Assembly: GCF_006440775.1 (NCBI RefSeq)
Contig: NZ_VFTZ01000001.1
Span: 1-64,000 of the forward strand
Origin: Mesorhizobium sp. B2-7-2
GTDB taxonomy: Bacteria; Pseudomonadota; Alphaproteobacteria; Rhizobiales; Rhizobiaceae
Direction of reading: 5' to 3'
DNA: 64,000 nucleotides
Shown: piece by piece, positions 57,362-64,000 of the stretch
How the letters are laid out: each line of letters begins with the position of its first letter
Numbering within the stretch: position 1 is the stretch's first letter
Made by a program: the position numbers and the translations under genes
Notes under the pieces: model-generated
Databases searched by the model: none
Seen by the model: the letters and a program-made list of their open reading frames with translations, nothing else
Told to the model about the DNA's origin: nothing

Positions 57362-58417
57362 TCACATTCGCATCGCAGAATTCAGGCGGTCGATCATGGT
57401 CAGGGCGTGCTGCTTCTTGTCGAGATTGTAGGTCTCAGCCTCAGATATCGTGTTCAGCGCCTCGTGCCAAGCCTCGGACAGGGTTTTGGCCCGGGCGAGA
57501 TCGCCGGCCAGCGCGGCGTCACTGGCGGCCGTCGAAAGAAGATCAAGCGCGCGGCGGTTGAAGATGTCGAACTGGATCGCCTGATCGCGTCCCGCCACGG
57601 CTTCGGCAAGGCGATGGGCGCCGGCAATGTCGGGCTTCCTAGCCGCCACCAGCGTGTCGAGCGCGCCGGCGATCTCCAGCCCGCCATATTGGGTGAGCAG
57701 GATCGCGTTGCGGGCGCTGCCCCCTGCCCGCTCGGCCAGCGCTGCGCGCGCGCCCGGATCCTCCGGCGGCGGCGGTTCGACATTTTCCAGCACCGCCATC
57801 AGCTCGTCGGCGGCCAAAGGCGCCAGCCGCACCATCTGGCAGCGCGAGCGGATCGTCGGCAACAGGCTGCCGGGCGCATGCACCACCAGAATGAACAGGG
57901 TGCGCGCCGGCGGCTCTTCGAGATTCTTGAGCAAGGCATTGGCGGCGTTGGTGTTCATGTCGTCGGCCGGATCGACGATGACGACCCGGTAGCTGCCGTC
58001 ATGCGAGGTCATCGACAGGAAGCGGCTGACCTTGCGGATCTCGTCGACGGTCAGCACCGTCTTGAAGCTCTTGGTCTTCTCGTTGGCCGGACGGGTGAGA
58101 TGCAGCACCGAAGGATGCGCGCCGGTGGCGATCTGGCGAAACAGCGAGGAGGCCTGATCGGGAACGGCAAGCGTGTCGGGCGCCGTCTTGAAATCCGGAT
58201 ATCTCAGAAGATGGTGCGCCATGTGGAACGCCAGCGTCGCCTTGCCGATACCCTGCGGCCCGGCGAAAATCAGCGCATGCGGCAGCTTGCCGGCGCGGTA
58301 GGCGCTGGCAAGCATCCCTGCCGCCGATGCGTGGCCGATCAGCCGCGGCGTTTCGGCAGGCTCGGGTACGCCGTCCAGCGTGTCGTGCTGTTCGGGGGCG
58401 ATACGTTCGAAGATCAT
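57362..58417 (-). CDS. holB: DNA polymerase III subunit delta' (clamp loader)
   Basis: Stator subunit of the clamp loader. The 351-residue AAA+ protein has P-loop [19 protein letters not shown] (about 53-71), the sensor-like segment [20 protein letters not shown] (DEAD/Walker-B region variant; degenerate, as usual for delta') and the SRC-like [12 protein letters not shown] (about 192-203). The N terminus ([20 protein letters not shown]) is typical. Its start overlaps the tmk stop by four bases. Confidence 0.92.
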   Translation of the reverse strand: MIFERIAPEQHDTLDGVPEPAETPRLIGHASAAGMLASAYRAGKLPHALIFAGPQGIGKATLAFHMAHHLLRYPDFKTAPDTLAVPDQASSLFRQIATGAHPSVLHLTRPANEKTKSFKTVLTVDEIRKVSRFLSMTSHDGSYRVVIVDPADDMNTNAANALLKNLEEPPARTLFILVVHAPGSLLPTIRSRCQMVRLAPLAADELMAVLENVEPPPPEDPGARAALAERAGGSARNAILLTQYGGLEIAGALDTLVAARKPDIAGAHRLAEAVAGRDQAIQFDIFNRRALDLLSTAASDAALAGDLARAKTLSEAWHEALNTISEAETYNLDKKQHALTMIDRLNSAMRM

Positions 58418-59088
58418 GCCGGCGCCGTCTCAATCCTTTGCGCCGGCATCCGCTCTTCCAGCGCCGCGAAGACGGCGGCGGTGACGACGTTCTCCACCGT
58501 GTCGGGATCGGCGGAAGCGTCGATGACGATGCAGCGCTCCGGCTCCGCCGCGGCGATGGCCAGGAAAGCCTCGCGCCGCCGCCGGTGGATGGCCAGGGTC
58601 TCCTTCTCGAAGCGGTCGGCGGCGTCACCGGCGCCGCGCCGCGCGGCGGCCCGCTTCAGGCCTTCAGCGGGGTCGATGTCGAAGATCAGCGTCATGTCGG
58701 GCATCATGCCGTTGATGGCCACCGCCTCCAGCGCCTTCATGAAATCGGCATCGAGCCCGCCGGTGACGCCTTGGTACACGCGAGAGGAATCGATGAAACG
58801 GTCGCACAGCACGATCGAGCCGCGCTCGACCGCAGGCCGGATGACCTGCTCGACATGGTCGGAGCGCGCGGCGGCGAACAGGATCGCCTCCATCTTCGGG
58901 CCGAACGGTTCGGCCGCCCCGGACAGAAGCACATGCCTTACCGCCTCGGCGCCGGGCGATCCACCCGGTTCGCGGCTGACCAGGACCTCGTATTTCTTGG
59001 CGCGCATGCGCCGCGCCAGCCGCTCGATCTGCGTCGACTTGCCTGCTCCTTCGCCGCCCTCGAAGGTGATGAAAAATCCGCTCGCCAA
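58414..59088 (-). CDS. tmk: Thymidylate kinase
   Basis: Phosphorylates dTMP to dTDP. The 224-residue protein has P-loop [20 protein letters not shown] (about 8-27), the DRF motif in [14 protein letters not shown] (about 98) and the Arg-rich lid [17 protein letters not shown]. The start is inferred as TTG at 59088 ([12 protein letters not shown] in effect), because the family begins just before the P-loop and AAAGG lies about eight bases upstream. An ATG at 59148 would add 20 residues of unrelated sequence. Confidence 0.9.
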   Translation of the reverse strand: MASGFFITFEGGEGAGKSTQIERLARRMRAKKYEVLVSREPGGSPGAEAVRHVLLSGAAEPFGPKMEAILFAAARSDHVEQVIRPAVERGSIVLCDRFIDSSRVYQGVTGGLDADFMKALEAVAINGMMPDMTLIFDIDPAEGLKRAAARRGAGDAADRFEKETLAIHRRRREAFLAIAAAEPERCIVIDASADPDTVENVVTAAVFAALEERMPAQRIETAPA

Positions 59089-59160
59089 TCGAGATTGCCT
59101 TTGCCCGTGCTGGCCGCTGTCATAGCTCCCGTCCGACAAAAGGTCCACGAACTTGCCCGA

Positions 59161-60339
59161 TCACAAATGTTTCTGACGTAGCCAGCCGACAGCGAGTTCC
59201 TTGGCTGCGTCGAACGCGCGCTGCGGCAGCGTGCCCACCTTAACCGACTCGGCGGCATAGAGCGGCGTCTGCTGGCTCAGCGTCTCGCCTATCCAAACGC
59301 GCAATTCCCCGACCGGTTGCCCCTCCTCGACCGGTGCCGACACCGGACCCTGGTAGACGATCCTGGCGGTCAGCTTGTCGCGGTTGGCGATCGGCAGAAA
59401 GATGTCTACCGGACCTTTCGCTTTCAAGGCCAGGCCGGATTTGGCGCCGCCGAAAACCTGCGCTTCGCCAACCACCTCGTCCTTGGCGAAGATCTCGGTC
59501 TTCTGGAATGACCGCGAGCCCCATTCGAGCAGCTTGCGCGCCTCTTCGGAGCGCTCGCGGTCATTGGCCAGTCCGCTGAGGGCGGCGATCACGCGCGTGC
59601 CGTTGTGGCCGACGGTGCCGACTAGGCCGAAGCCCGCCTGCTCGCTGGCGCCGGCCACGAAGCCGTCGGCTTCGATGCCCATGGCGATCAGCGGATTGCG
59701 GTTCCTCTGCGAGATCTTGTTCCAGGTGAAGTCCGGCTGGCCGTAATAGTGGAAGAACTCGGGATAGTCGCGCCACAGATGCAGCGCCAGCATCGTCAGC
59801 TCCCGCACCGTCGTCTGCTGCCCGTCGGCCGGCAGGCCGGTCGAATTGACGAAGGTCGATTTCGAGAGGCCGAGCTGGCGGGCGCGATCGGTCATCTGCG
59901 CGGCGAAATTCGCTTCCGAGCCCGCCATGCCCTCGGCGAGCACGATACAGCCGTCATTGGCGGCCTGCACGGTGACGCCCTGGATCAGATCCTCGACGCG
60001 GACCTCGGATTTGAGCTTGGCGAACATGGTCGAGGTACCGGACGGCGCGCCGCCGGTGCGCCAGGCGTTTTCGCTGACGACGAAAGTGTCGTCGAGCGTG
60101 ATCCGCTTCGACTTGATGGCGTTGAAGACCATTTCCATCGTCATCAGCTTGGCCATCGAGGCGGGCGGGATCGGCTTGTCGGGGTCCTTGGCGAAGAGCA
60201 CGGTGCCGGTGTCGGCATCGATCATGAACGCCTGCGCCGCCTTGGTCTCGAAGAGTTGCGCGCTGGCCGGGGCGGCGCAAAGCAACACCAGCGCCAATCC
60301 CAGAAGGCTGGCGAAAGGCGGAAAAATGCGGAACTGCAT
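59161..60339 (-). CDS. D-alanyl-D-alanine carboxypeptidase family protein with degenerate motifs
   Basis: Exported penicillin-binding-protein homologue (DacA/DacC type). It is 392 residues with a signal peptide (FASLLGLALVLLCAAPASAQ, cut after Ala-Gln or Ala-x-Ala). The catalytic SxxK is present as ASMAKLMT (about residue 62), but the SXN site reads AAN (QAANDG, about 128) and the KTG site reads VAG (ADGFVAGAS, about 233). It has the C-terminal PBP5_C-type domain (about 280-380). It may be a weak or structural peptidoglycan-binding protein. ATG 60339 starts MQFRIFPPF. Confidence 0.85.
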   Translation of the reverse strand: MQFRIFPPFASLLGLALVLLCAAPASAQLFETKAAQAFMIDADTGTVLFAKDPDKPIPPASMAKLMTMEMVFNAIKSKRITLDDTFVVSENAWRTGGAPSGTSTMFAKLKSEVRVEDLIQGVTVQAANDGCIVLAEGMAGSEANFAAQMTDRARQLGLSKSTFVNSTGLPADGQQTTVRELTMLALHLWRDYPEFFHYYGQPDFTWNKISQRNRNPLIAMGIEADGFVAGASEQAGFGLVGTVGHNGTRVIAALSGLANDRERSEEARKLLEWGSRSFQKTEIFAKDEVVGEAQVFGGAKSGLALKAKGPVDIFLPIANRDKLTARIVYQGPVSAPVEEGQPVGELRVWIGETLSQQTPLYAAESVKVGTLPQRAFDAAKELAVGWLRQKHL

Positions 60340-60462
60340 GAAATGTCGACCCGATCTGAGCAACCCGGAAAAGCGTAGAGCCGCTCCAGAATGCGCAAAG
60401 ACTACCCCGCGGCCAAGCTATCAGGGTTTTTTCGGCCGGATCAACGGGCAGCGCGAATTTGA

Positions 60463-61713
60463 TCAGTTACGCACAACTAGCGCGTCCGGCGCGCCATGCG
60501 ACCAGGCTGCCTGGAGCAGGTCGTCGACGCTGCCATGGCCGTCCGGATAGACATTGACCGCATACCAGTCATTTCCGTCGAGCTCGGTGCGCTGGATCTC
60601 GGTCCGGCCGAACGGCTCGAGCGCTGCGGCCACGCGCTTTGCCTTCGCGGCCTCGTCGAAGGAACCGGCAGCGACGTAGTCGGACGCAGGCGTCTGTAGC
60701 TCTCGGTTCGATTTCTTCCATGAACGCAGGATATCAGCCGGCGACATGCCGCCGGAATCGAGCGCGGCAAAGACGTCGGCGCGCTCTACCCGCTCATCCG
60801 CGTAAGACAGGGAGGCCATGGCGAAGGGCGAGTTCAGCGGAAGCGTGAAATCCGGCCGTTCCGGCACGATCGGGCCGAAATCCGGCAGCATGACATCACC
60901 AGCGCCCTGGACAGCGAATGCGGCCGGCTGATCCGAAAGCCCCGGCTGCGCTGCAAAGGCCTGCCCCGAATTGGTCAACTCGCCCGGAAACGGCGCGGCC
61001 GCCGGCGACGCCCCCACCGGCACGCTCGGCGACGGGCCGTTCATGGCCACCATGACGCCGCTCGGCAGGCCGTCCGAAGGATCCGGCCGGTTGTTGCCGG
61101 GATGGTAGGAGGCCACCAGGTACTGGTCGTCATCGCCGTCGAGCGGCGCGCGGCCGACATATTCCACTTTGACCCTGGCCGTACCGACCTTGGCATAATC
61201 GAGCATCTGCGCCGCGCGTTCGGAAACGTCGATGATGCGGCCTTCGTGATAGGGGCCGCGGTCGTTGACGCGCACGATGACCGAGCTGCCGGTCTCCAGA
61301 TTGGTGACGCGGGCATAGCTCGGCAGCGGCATCGTCGGATGCGCCGCCGTCAGATGCGTCATGTCATAGACTTCGCCATTGGCGGTCAGGCGGCCATGAA
61401 ACGCATCGCCGTACCAGGAAGCCAGGCCGACCTTGGCGTAGCCCTTGTCTTCCTTGGGATAGTACCACTTGCCGCGCACCTGATAGGGCTTGCCGAGCTG
61501 GTCGCGGCCGCCGCCGCGCCGCATGAACTGGACACGCGGGCTCGCCTTCACGCCATATTCGGATTCGGCGAAATATTCCTTGGAGCGGCCCTTCCTGTAG
61601 ACCATCCCCTTCGGTTCGGGTTGCGAGGCGCAGGCAGCCAGCAGCAGCCCCGAAAGGGCACACAGGGCGAAAGCAGAAGCGCGACGAAGACGCGGGCGCG
61701 TCGGAGTCTGCAT
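60463..61713 (-). CDS. rlpA: RlpA-like septal-ring lytic transglycosylase with SPOR domain
   Basis: Envelope protein cleaving bare (denuded) glycan strands at the division site. The 416-residue lipoprotein has an N-terminal signal with lipobox LLAAC (about residue 24-28), the double-psi beta-barrel (about 95-185) with GLASWYGDAFHGRLTANGE, MTHLTAAHPTMPLPSYARVTN-like block and VNDRGPYHEGRIIDVS, a long Pro/Ala-rich linker and a C-terminal SPOR domain (about 340-410). First gene of the rlpA-dac-tmk operon. Confidence 0.93.
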   Translation of the reverse strand: MQTPTRPRLRRASAFALCALSGLLLAACASQPEPKGMVYRKGRSKEYFAESEYGVKASPRVQFMRRGGGRDQLGKPYQVRGKWYYPKEDKGYAKVGLASWYGDAFHGRLTANGEVYDMTHLTAAHPTMPLPSYARVTNLETGSSVIVRVNDRGPYHEGRIIDVSERAAQMLDYAKVGTARVKVEYVGRAPLDGDDDQYLVASYHPGNNRPDPSDGLPSGVMVAMNGPSPSVPVGASPAAAPFPGELTNSGQAFAAQPGLSDQPAAFAVQGAGDVMLPDFGPIVPERPDFTLPLNSPFAMASLSYADERVERADVFAALDSGGMSPADILRSWKKSNRELQTPASDYVAAGSFDEAAKAKRVAAALEPFGRTEIQRTELDGNDWYAVNVYPDGHGSVDDLLQAAWSHGAPDALVVRN

Positions 61714-61979
61714 GTCTTCGATTGTCCCCTACCGTGCTGTCACCAGACGGGGCCAGAAGTCGCCCGCCAGGCCAACACCTTGATCCCCAATCCCTTTTGC
61801 ACAGGAATTGCTTATCACGATGTTAATCGATTATGGCCGCAACAGGGCGAGATTATGGCGAGAGGCGGTGACACCGTCGCTCGGAAAGTCCGTGCTCGTT
61901 CGAGTATTCTTGGCTGCCAACAGCGCCGGCCATAAGATCGCCGGCGCGTCCAATCCGAATAAGAGTAACGGTTTGTGCG

Positions 61980-62069
61980 CTATTCCAGGTTGGATAGCAC
62001 CTGCTGGGCCGTCGCACGAGACAGCATCTCACGCTTTGTCAGTACGGGTTTCTCGTAGGCTTTCTTCAC
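61980..62069 (-). CDS. Putative RiPP precursor-like peptide, 29 residues
   Basis: A short gene with GTG start 62069 and AGGGGGAC six to seven bases upstream, stop TAG 61980-61982. The product is MKKAYEKPVLTKREMLSR (residues 1-18) and then ATAQQVLSNLE. It matches the lasso-peptide leader pattern Y-x2-P-x-L-x3-G-x5-T exactly in spacing: Tyr5, Pro8, Leu10, Glu14 in place of Gly, Thr20. Only nine residues follow the Thr and they do not resemble a lasso core. No lasso B/C maturation genes are in the window. It belongs to the short 'putative RiPP precursor' type I recall in rhizobia. Function is unknown. Confidence 0.7.
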   Translation of the reverse strand: MKKAYEKPVLTKREMLSRATAQQVLSNLE

Positions 62070-62297
62070 GATTGTCCCCCTGTTTGAAATATTAGCAGAT
62101 TGAGATTGGCAGGGTCATGACGTCATTGTCAATGCGCCGAACCGCTTTCCGCCCCCGTTCCGGCTACGCAAGCGATGGATTGAGCCATTCCCGCGATTGA
62201 CAGATCTTTGCACAGCGCACTAGAGCATGGGGCGCTTGCGTTCCTGCCGGCAGGGCTTTGATGTCGGCAGGACCAAGCGCCTCGTGAAGATCACGAT

Positions 62298-62387
62298 GGA
62301 GGGATGGCCGAGCGGTTTAAGGCACCGGTCTTGAAAACCGGCGTGGGCGCAAGTTCACCGTGGGTTCGAATCCCACTCCCTCCGCCA
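62298..62387 (+). tRNA. tRNA-Ser (anticodon TGA)
   Basis: A 90-base tRNA with CCA encoded. The acceptor arm pairs GGAGGGA (62298-62304) with TCCCTCC (62377-62383), followed by G and CCA. The anticodon stem CCGGT/ACCGG encloses loop CTTGAAA with anticodon TGA (62332-62334), reading UCA codons. A long variable arm (TGGGCGCAAGTTCACC) marks it as class II, and the T-loop TTCGAAT is standard. Confidence 0.97.
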
Positions 62388-62496
62388 TTTCGGCACCCCT
62401 GAGTGGACACCGCGCACGGAGCGCCGTGGCGGGCAAAGACAGGCGCAAGGCGGCAGGCACGATTGCCGGATACAGGGGGGCACCGACGCGCGCCCA

Positions 62497-62853
62497 TCAT
62501 TCCCCTTTCCGGCCAGGCCTCGGCGATACCGTCAGGCCGAGAAAGACCATCACCGCCTGATTGAACCGAACCATAGCCTCTTCGTCGAGCCGTCCGATCC
62601 GGTCGCCGACCTTCGACTTCGGAACCGAGGTGATCTTGTCCACCATCAGCCGGGAAGGAGAGCGCAGCCCGTTGCTCTCGTTCGGCTCCACCGGAAGCCG
62701 AAATAGCGGCGCATCGGTCGGGTCCGTGGTGAACGCGCAGACCGTGATCGAATCCGTGGCCTCAAAGCTATCATCCTGCACGATGGCGACAAGGCGCGGC
62801 TTGCCCGCATAATCCCTGCCGCCGGAGACGGTCCAGACCTCGCCCCGCCTCAT
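62497..62853 (-). CDS. Type II toxin, MazF/PemK family
   Basis: A 118-residue probable mRNA interferase. It begins MRRGEVWTVSGGRDYAGKPR, the usual MazF/PemK N terminus (RGEVW...), has VAIVQDDSF, and SRLMVDKITSVPKSK (catalytic-side strand) with the C-terminal helix. It is the downstream partner of the antitoxin gene, overlapping by four bases, which fits a normal antitoxin-toxin operon. It lies 109 bases from the 3' end of tRNA-Ser, a position often used by mobile elements. Confidence 0.88.
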   Translation of the reverse strand: MRRGEVWTVSGGRDYAGKPRLVAIVQDDSFEATDSITVCAFTTDPTDAPLFRLPVEPNESNGLRSPSRLMVDKITSVPKSKVGDRIGRLDEEAMVRFNQAVMVFLGLTVSPRPGRKGE

Positions 62854-63074
62854 TCATCGTCCCAATCGGATACCGCGTCCATGAACGCCTGATCCTCGGC
62901 CGCACGGGCGCTCGCGGCCACCGCCGCCGACTGTCGGTGCGCCTCGGACTTAAACGACGCGGCGCGCACGTCCGGCACCCAAATCTGGATGGGCCGCAGG
63001 CCCTGGGCGCGTAGCCGCTCCCGATGTTCCTGCACCTTCACATGCGTGGACTTTGCCCTTCTTGCCGATGCCAT
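62850..63074 (-). CDS. Antitoxin, MazE-family (DUF3018-like)
   Basis: A 74-residue antitoxin for the adjacent MazF-type toxin. It has a basic N terminus (MASARRAKSTHVKVQEHRER), then LRAQGLRPIQIWVPDVRA, the DUF3018/MazE-type segment with the R-P-I-Q-I-W core, and an acidic tail (AVSDWDDE) expected to bind the toxin. ATG 63074 gives this compact form; the longer open frame to 63677 is antisense to other genes. It overlaps the toxin start by four bases. Confidence 0.85.
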   Translation of the reverse strand: MASARRAKSTHVKVQEHRERLRAQGLRPIQIWVPDVRAASFKSEAHRQSAAVAASARAAEDQAFMDAVSDWDDE

Positions 63075-63362
63075 GAGCCATTCTCCGCAATAGTTACATG
63101 TAACCCAGCATGGACAACGCGTTGTGACCAGCCTTTTCGCGACCGCCAGGAGGCGCAAGTCCGACTGGTTCAGTTGCCTGAAATCCGTGGATTCCGGCAT
63201 CGACGACATAGACGTTCCACGCATATTAGCGAGCCTGCAGCTTGAGGCGCTCAAGGGTTGCAGACGGTGCATTCGTTGGAAGCGAAGCGGCGCTGGCGAT
63301 CGACTGTTGGTAAAGCAGCGTTTATTTGATTTATCGGACAAAATATGCTGCTTGTCGCGCCC

Positions 63363-63752
63363 ATGAAAAAGCTCTGCCTGATGGTTCTGGCGTCGCTGGC
63401 GCCGGTCTTGCCGGCCAAGGCGATGGACAATGCGTTGCGCGCCGGCCTGATGAAACTCGATCCTGAGACTCGCCTCGAGCAGCGCTGTGACGCCGAGGTG
63501 CTCGACCGGATCAGCCACGACGATCGCAACTACAAGGCCGACCGCGTCGTGGCCTACGCCTTCGCCACGCCGCAGATGAGCGCCGATGCCATCAAGAGCT
63601 CGGGCGCCGCCTTCCGCAGCAATGGCCAATGGTACCGGCTGAAGTTCAAATGCCAGACCGCGCCGGACCATATGCAAGTGCTGCAGTTCCGCTACAAGAT
63701 CGGCGACGAAATCCCGGAATCCGACTGGGCCAAATACAATCTCTACGACTAG
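63363..63752 (+). CDS. DUF930 domain-containing protein, exported
   Basis: A 129-residue protein. Residues 1-20 form a Sec signal (KKLCLMVLASLAPVLPAKA), and the rest matches the DUF930 family of periplasmic proteins common in rhizobia: LMKLDPETRLEQRCDAEVLD, then a closing segment with KFKCQTAPDHMQVLQFRYKI (two Cys in the mature part). Function unknown. ATG 63363 is used because it places the signal at the N terminus; 63345 adds six residues. The stop codon TAG is inside a family-2 repeat. Confidence 0.85.
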   Translation: MKKLCLMVLASLAPVLPAKAMDNALRAGLMKLDPETRLEQRCDAEVLDRISHDDRNYKADRVVAYAFATPQMSADAIKSSGAAFRSNGQWYRLKFKCQTAPDHMQVLQFRYKIGDEIPESDWAKYNLYD

Positions 63753-63854
63753 AGCAATTCCAGGGAAAGTGCGTAGCGGTTTCCCGTCCGGAATTGCGTC
63801 AAAACAAAGAGATAGAGTGGTTCGCCGTTTCCGTGAAACGGTGAAACGCTCTAG
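63750..63854. repeat. Palindromic intergenic repeat, family 2, full copy
   Basis: Starts TAGAGCAATTCCAGGG and ends CGCTCTAG. The first half folds as GCAATTCC.../...GGAATTGC, and the second contains CGTTTC/GAAACG and the closing CTCTAG. Its first three bases are the stop codon of the DUF930 gene. A diverged half-copy is at 13639-13692. The last 146 bases of the window (to 64000) show no further gene that I can support. Confidence 0.8.
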
Positions 63855-64000
63855 TTTTCGTCCTCGCCAGCTTGCCGGCTACCACTCTAAATCGTTGAGG
63901 GATTGCGCTGCCGGCCTTGTTTTCCGGCGATGTCCAACCCTGCGTCTTGACGCCGATGGACCGCGCCTTTAGGCCCGTCCGGGTAAAGGGCTACGCTCAT

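Noticed and set aside
61808..62095. 95-codon plus-strand frame in the rlpA-tRNA gap
   Set aside because: No family resemblance and no clear ribosome-binding site; it overlaps the better-supported 29-residue gene on the other strand.
63890..64000. Short minus-strand frame beginning at the right edge (36 codons)
   Set aside because: No context beyond the window and no recognisable product.

Overview
The window is high-GC, gene-dense alphaproteobacterial chromosome. Gene orders (glnB next to nnr; kdsA-eno-ftsB-pdhABC-lpdA-lipA; ispDF-dusB-ntrBC-ntrYX-dat-hfq-hflX; rlpA-dac-tmk-holB-metG-tatD), protein signatures and the intergenic palindromic repeats point to Hyphomicrobiales, most likely Mesorhizobium or a close Phyllobacteriaceae relative. 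This is a judgement from recognised families and synteny, not a database search. Most of the window is conserved core chromosome; no phage, IS element or CRISPR array is seen.

Layout. 0-6 kb: the 5' part of glnB under a very good sigma-54 promoter, the bifunctional NAD(P)HX repair enzyme, two glycosyltransferases and an acyl-CoA carboxylase beta subunit. 6-10 kb: a short AT-rich orphan gene, an RhlE-like helicase with a DEGD motif II, a 116-bp double-hairpin repeat, a hydrolase and an SDR. 10-14.2 kb: a translationally coupled cysK-alaX-sseA-GNAT run and a DUF1203 gene. 14.2-23 kb: a gap with three hairpins, ald with its divergent Lrp regulator, 5-formyl-THF cyclo-ligase, ndh, cpdB, small proteins and kdsA. 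23-35.3 kb: PRC-barrel protein, a 40-aa lipoprotein, enolase, a gamma-CA/MarR pair lying between eno and ftsB, pyruvate dehydrogenase (pdhA, lipoyl-bearing pdhB, pdhC, lpdA) and lipA. 35.3-47.4 kb: cinA, ispDF, then the nitrogen-regulation cluster dusB(nifR3)-ntrB-ntrC-ntrY-ntrX followed by dat, hfq and hflX. 47.4-53 kb: mazG, an aromatic/aspartate aminotransferase, an ECF sigma/anti-sigma pair, a Bax-inhibitor-1 protein and an aldose-1-epimerase-like protein. 53-54 kb: a small accessory patch (agmatinase 3' remnant and an orphan P-loop protein). 54-61.7 kb: the reverse-strand operon rlpA-dac-tmk-holB-metG-tatD-MBL. 61.7-64 kb: a 29-codon RiPP-leader-like gene, tRNA-Ser(UGA), a MazE/MazF-type toxin-antitoxin pair and a DUF930 protein.

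How it fits together. Nitrogen control is represented at both levels: the P-II protein with its sigma-54 promoter at the left edge, and NtrB/NtrC (which would activate such a promoter) at 38-41 kb. Central carbon flow is represented by enolase, the complete PDH complex and its lipoylation enzyme.

The best leads are the orphan lasso-leader-like peptide at 61980-62069, the D,D-carboxypeptidase homologue that lacks the SXN serine and KTG lysine, the terminator-bounded gap at 14.2-14.6 kb, and a repeat family that supplies the stop codon of two unrelated genes.
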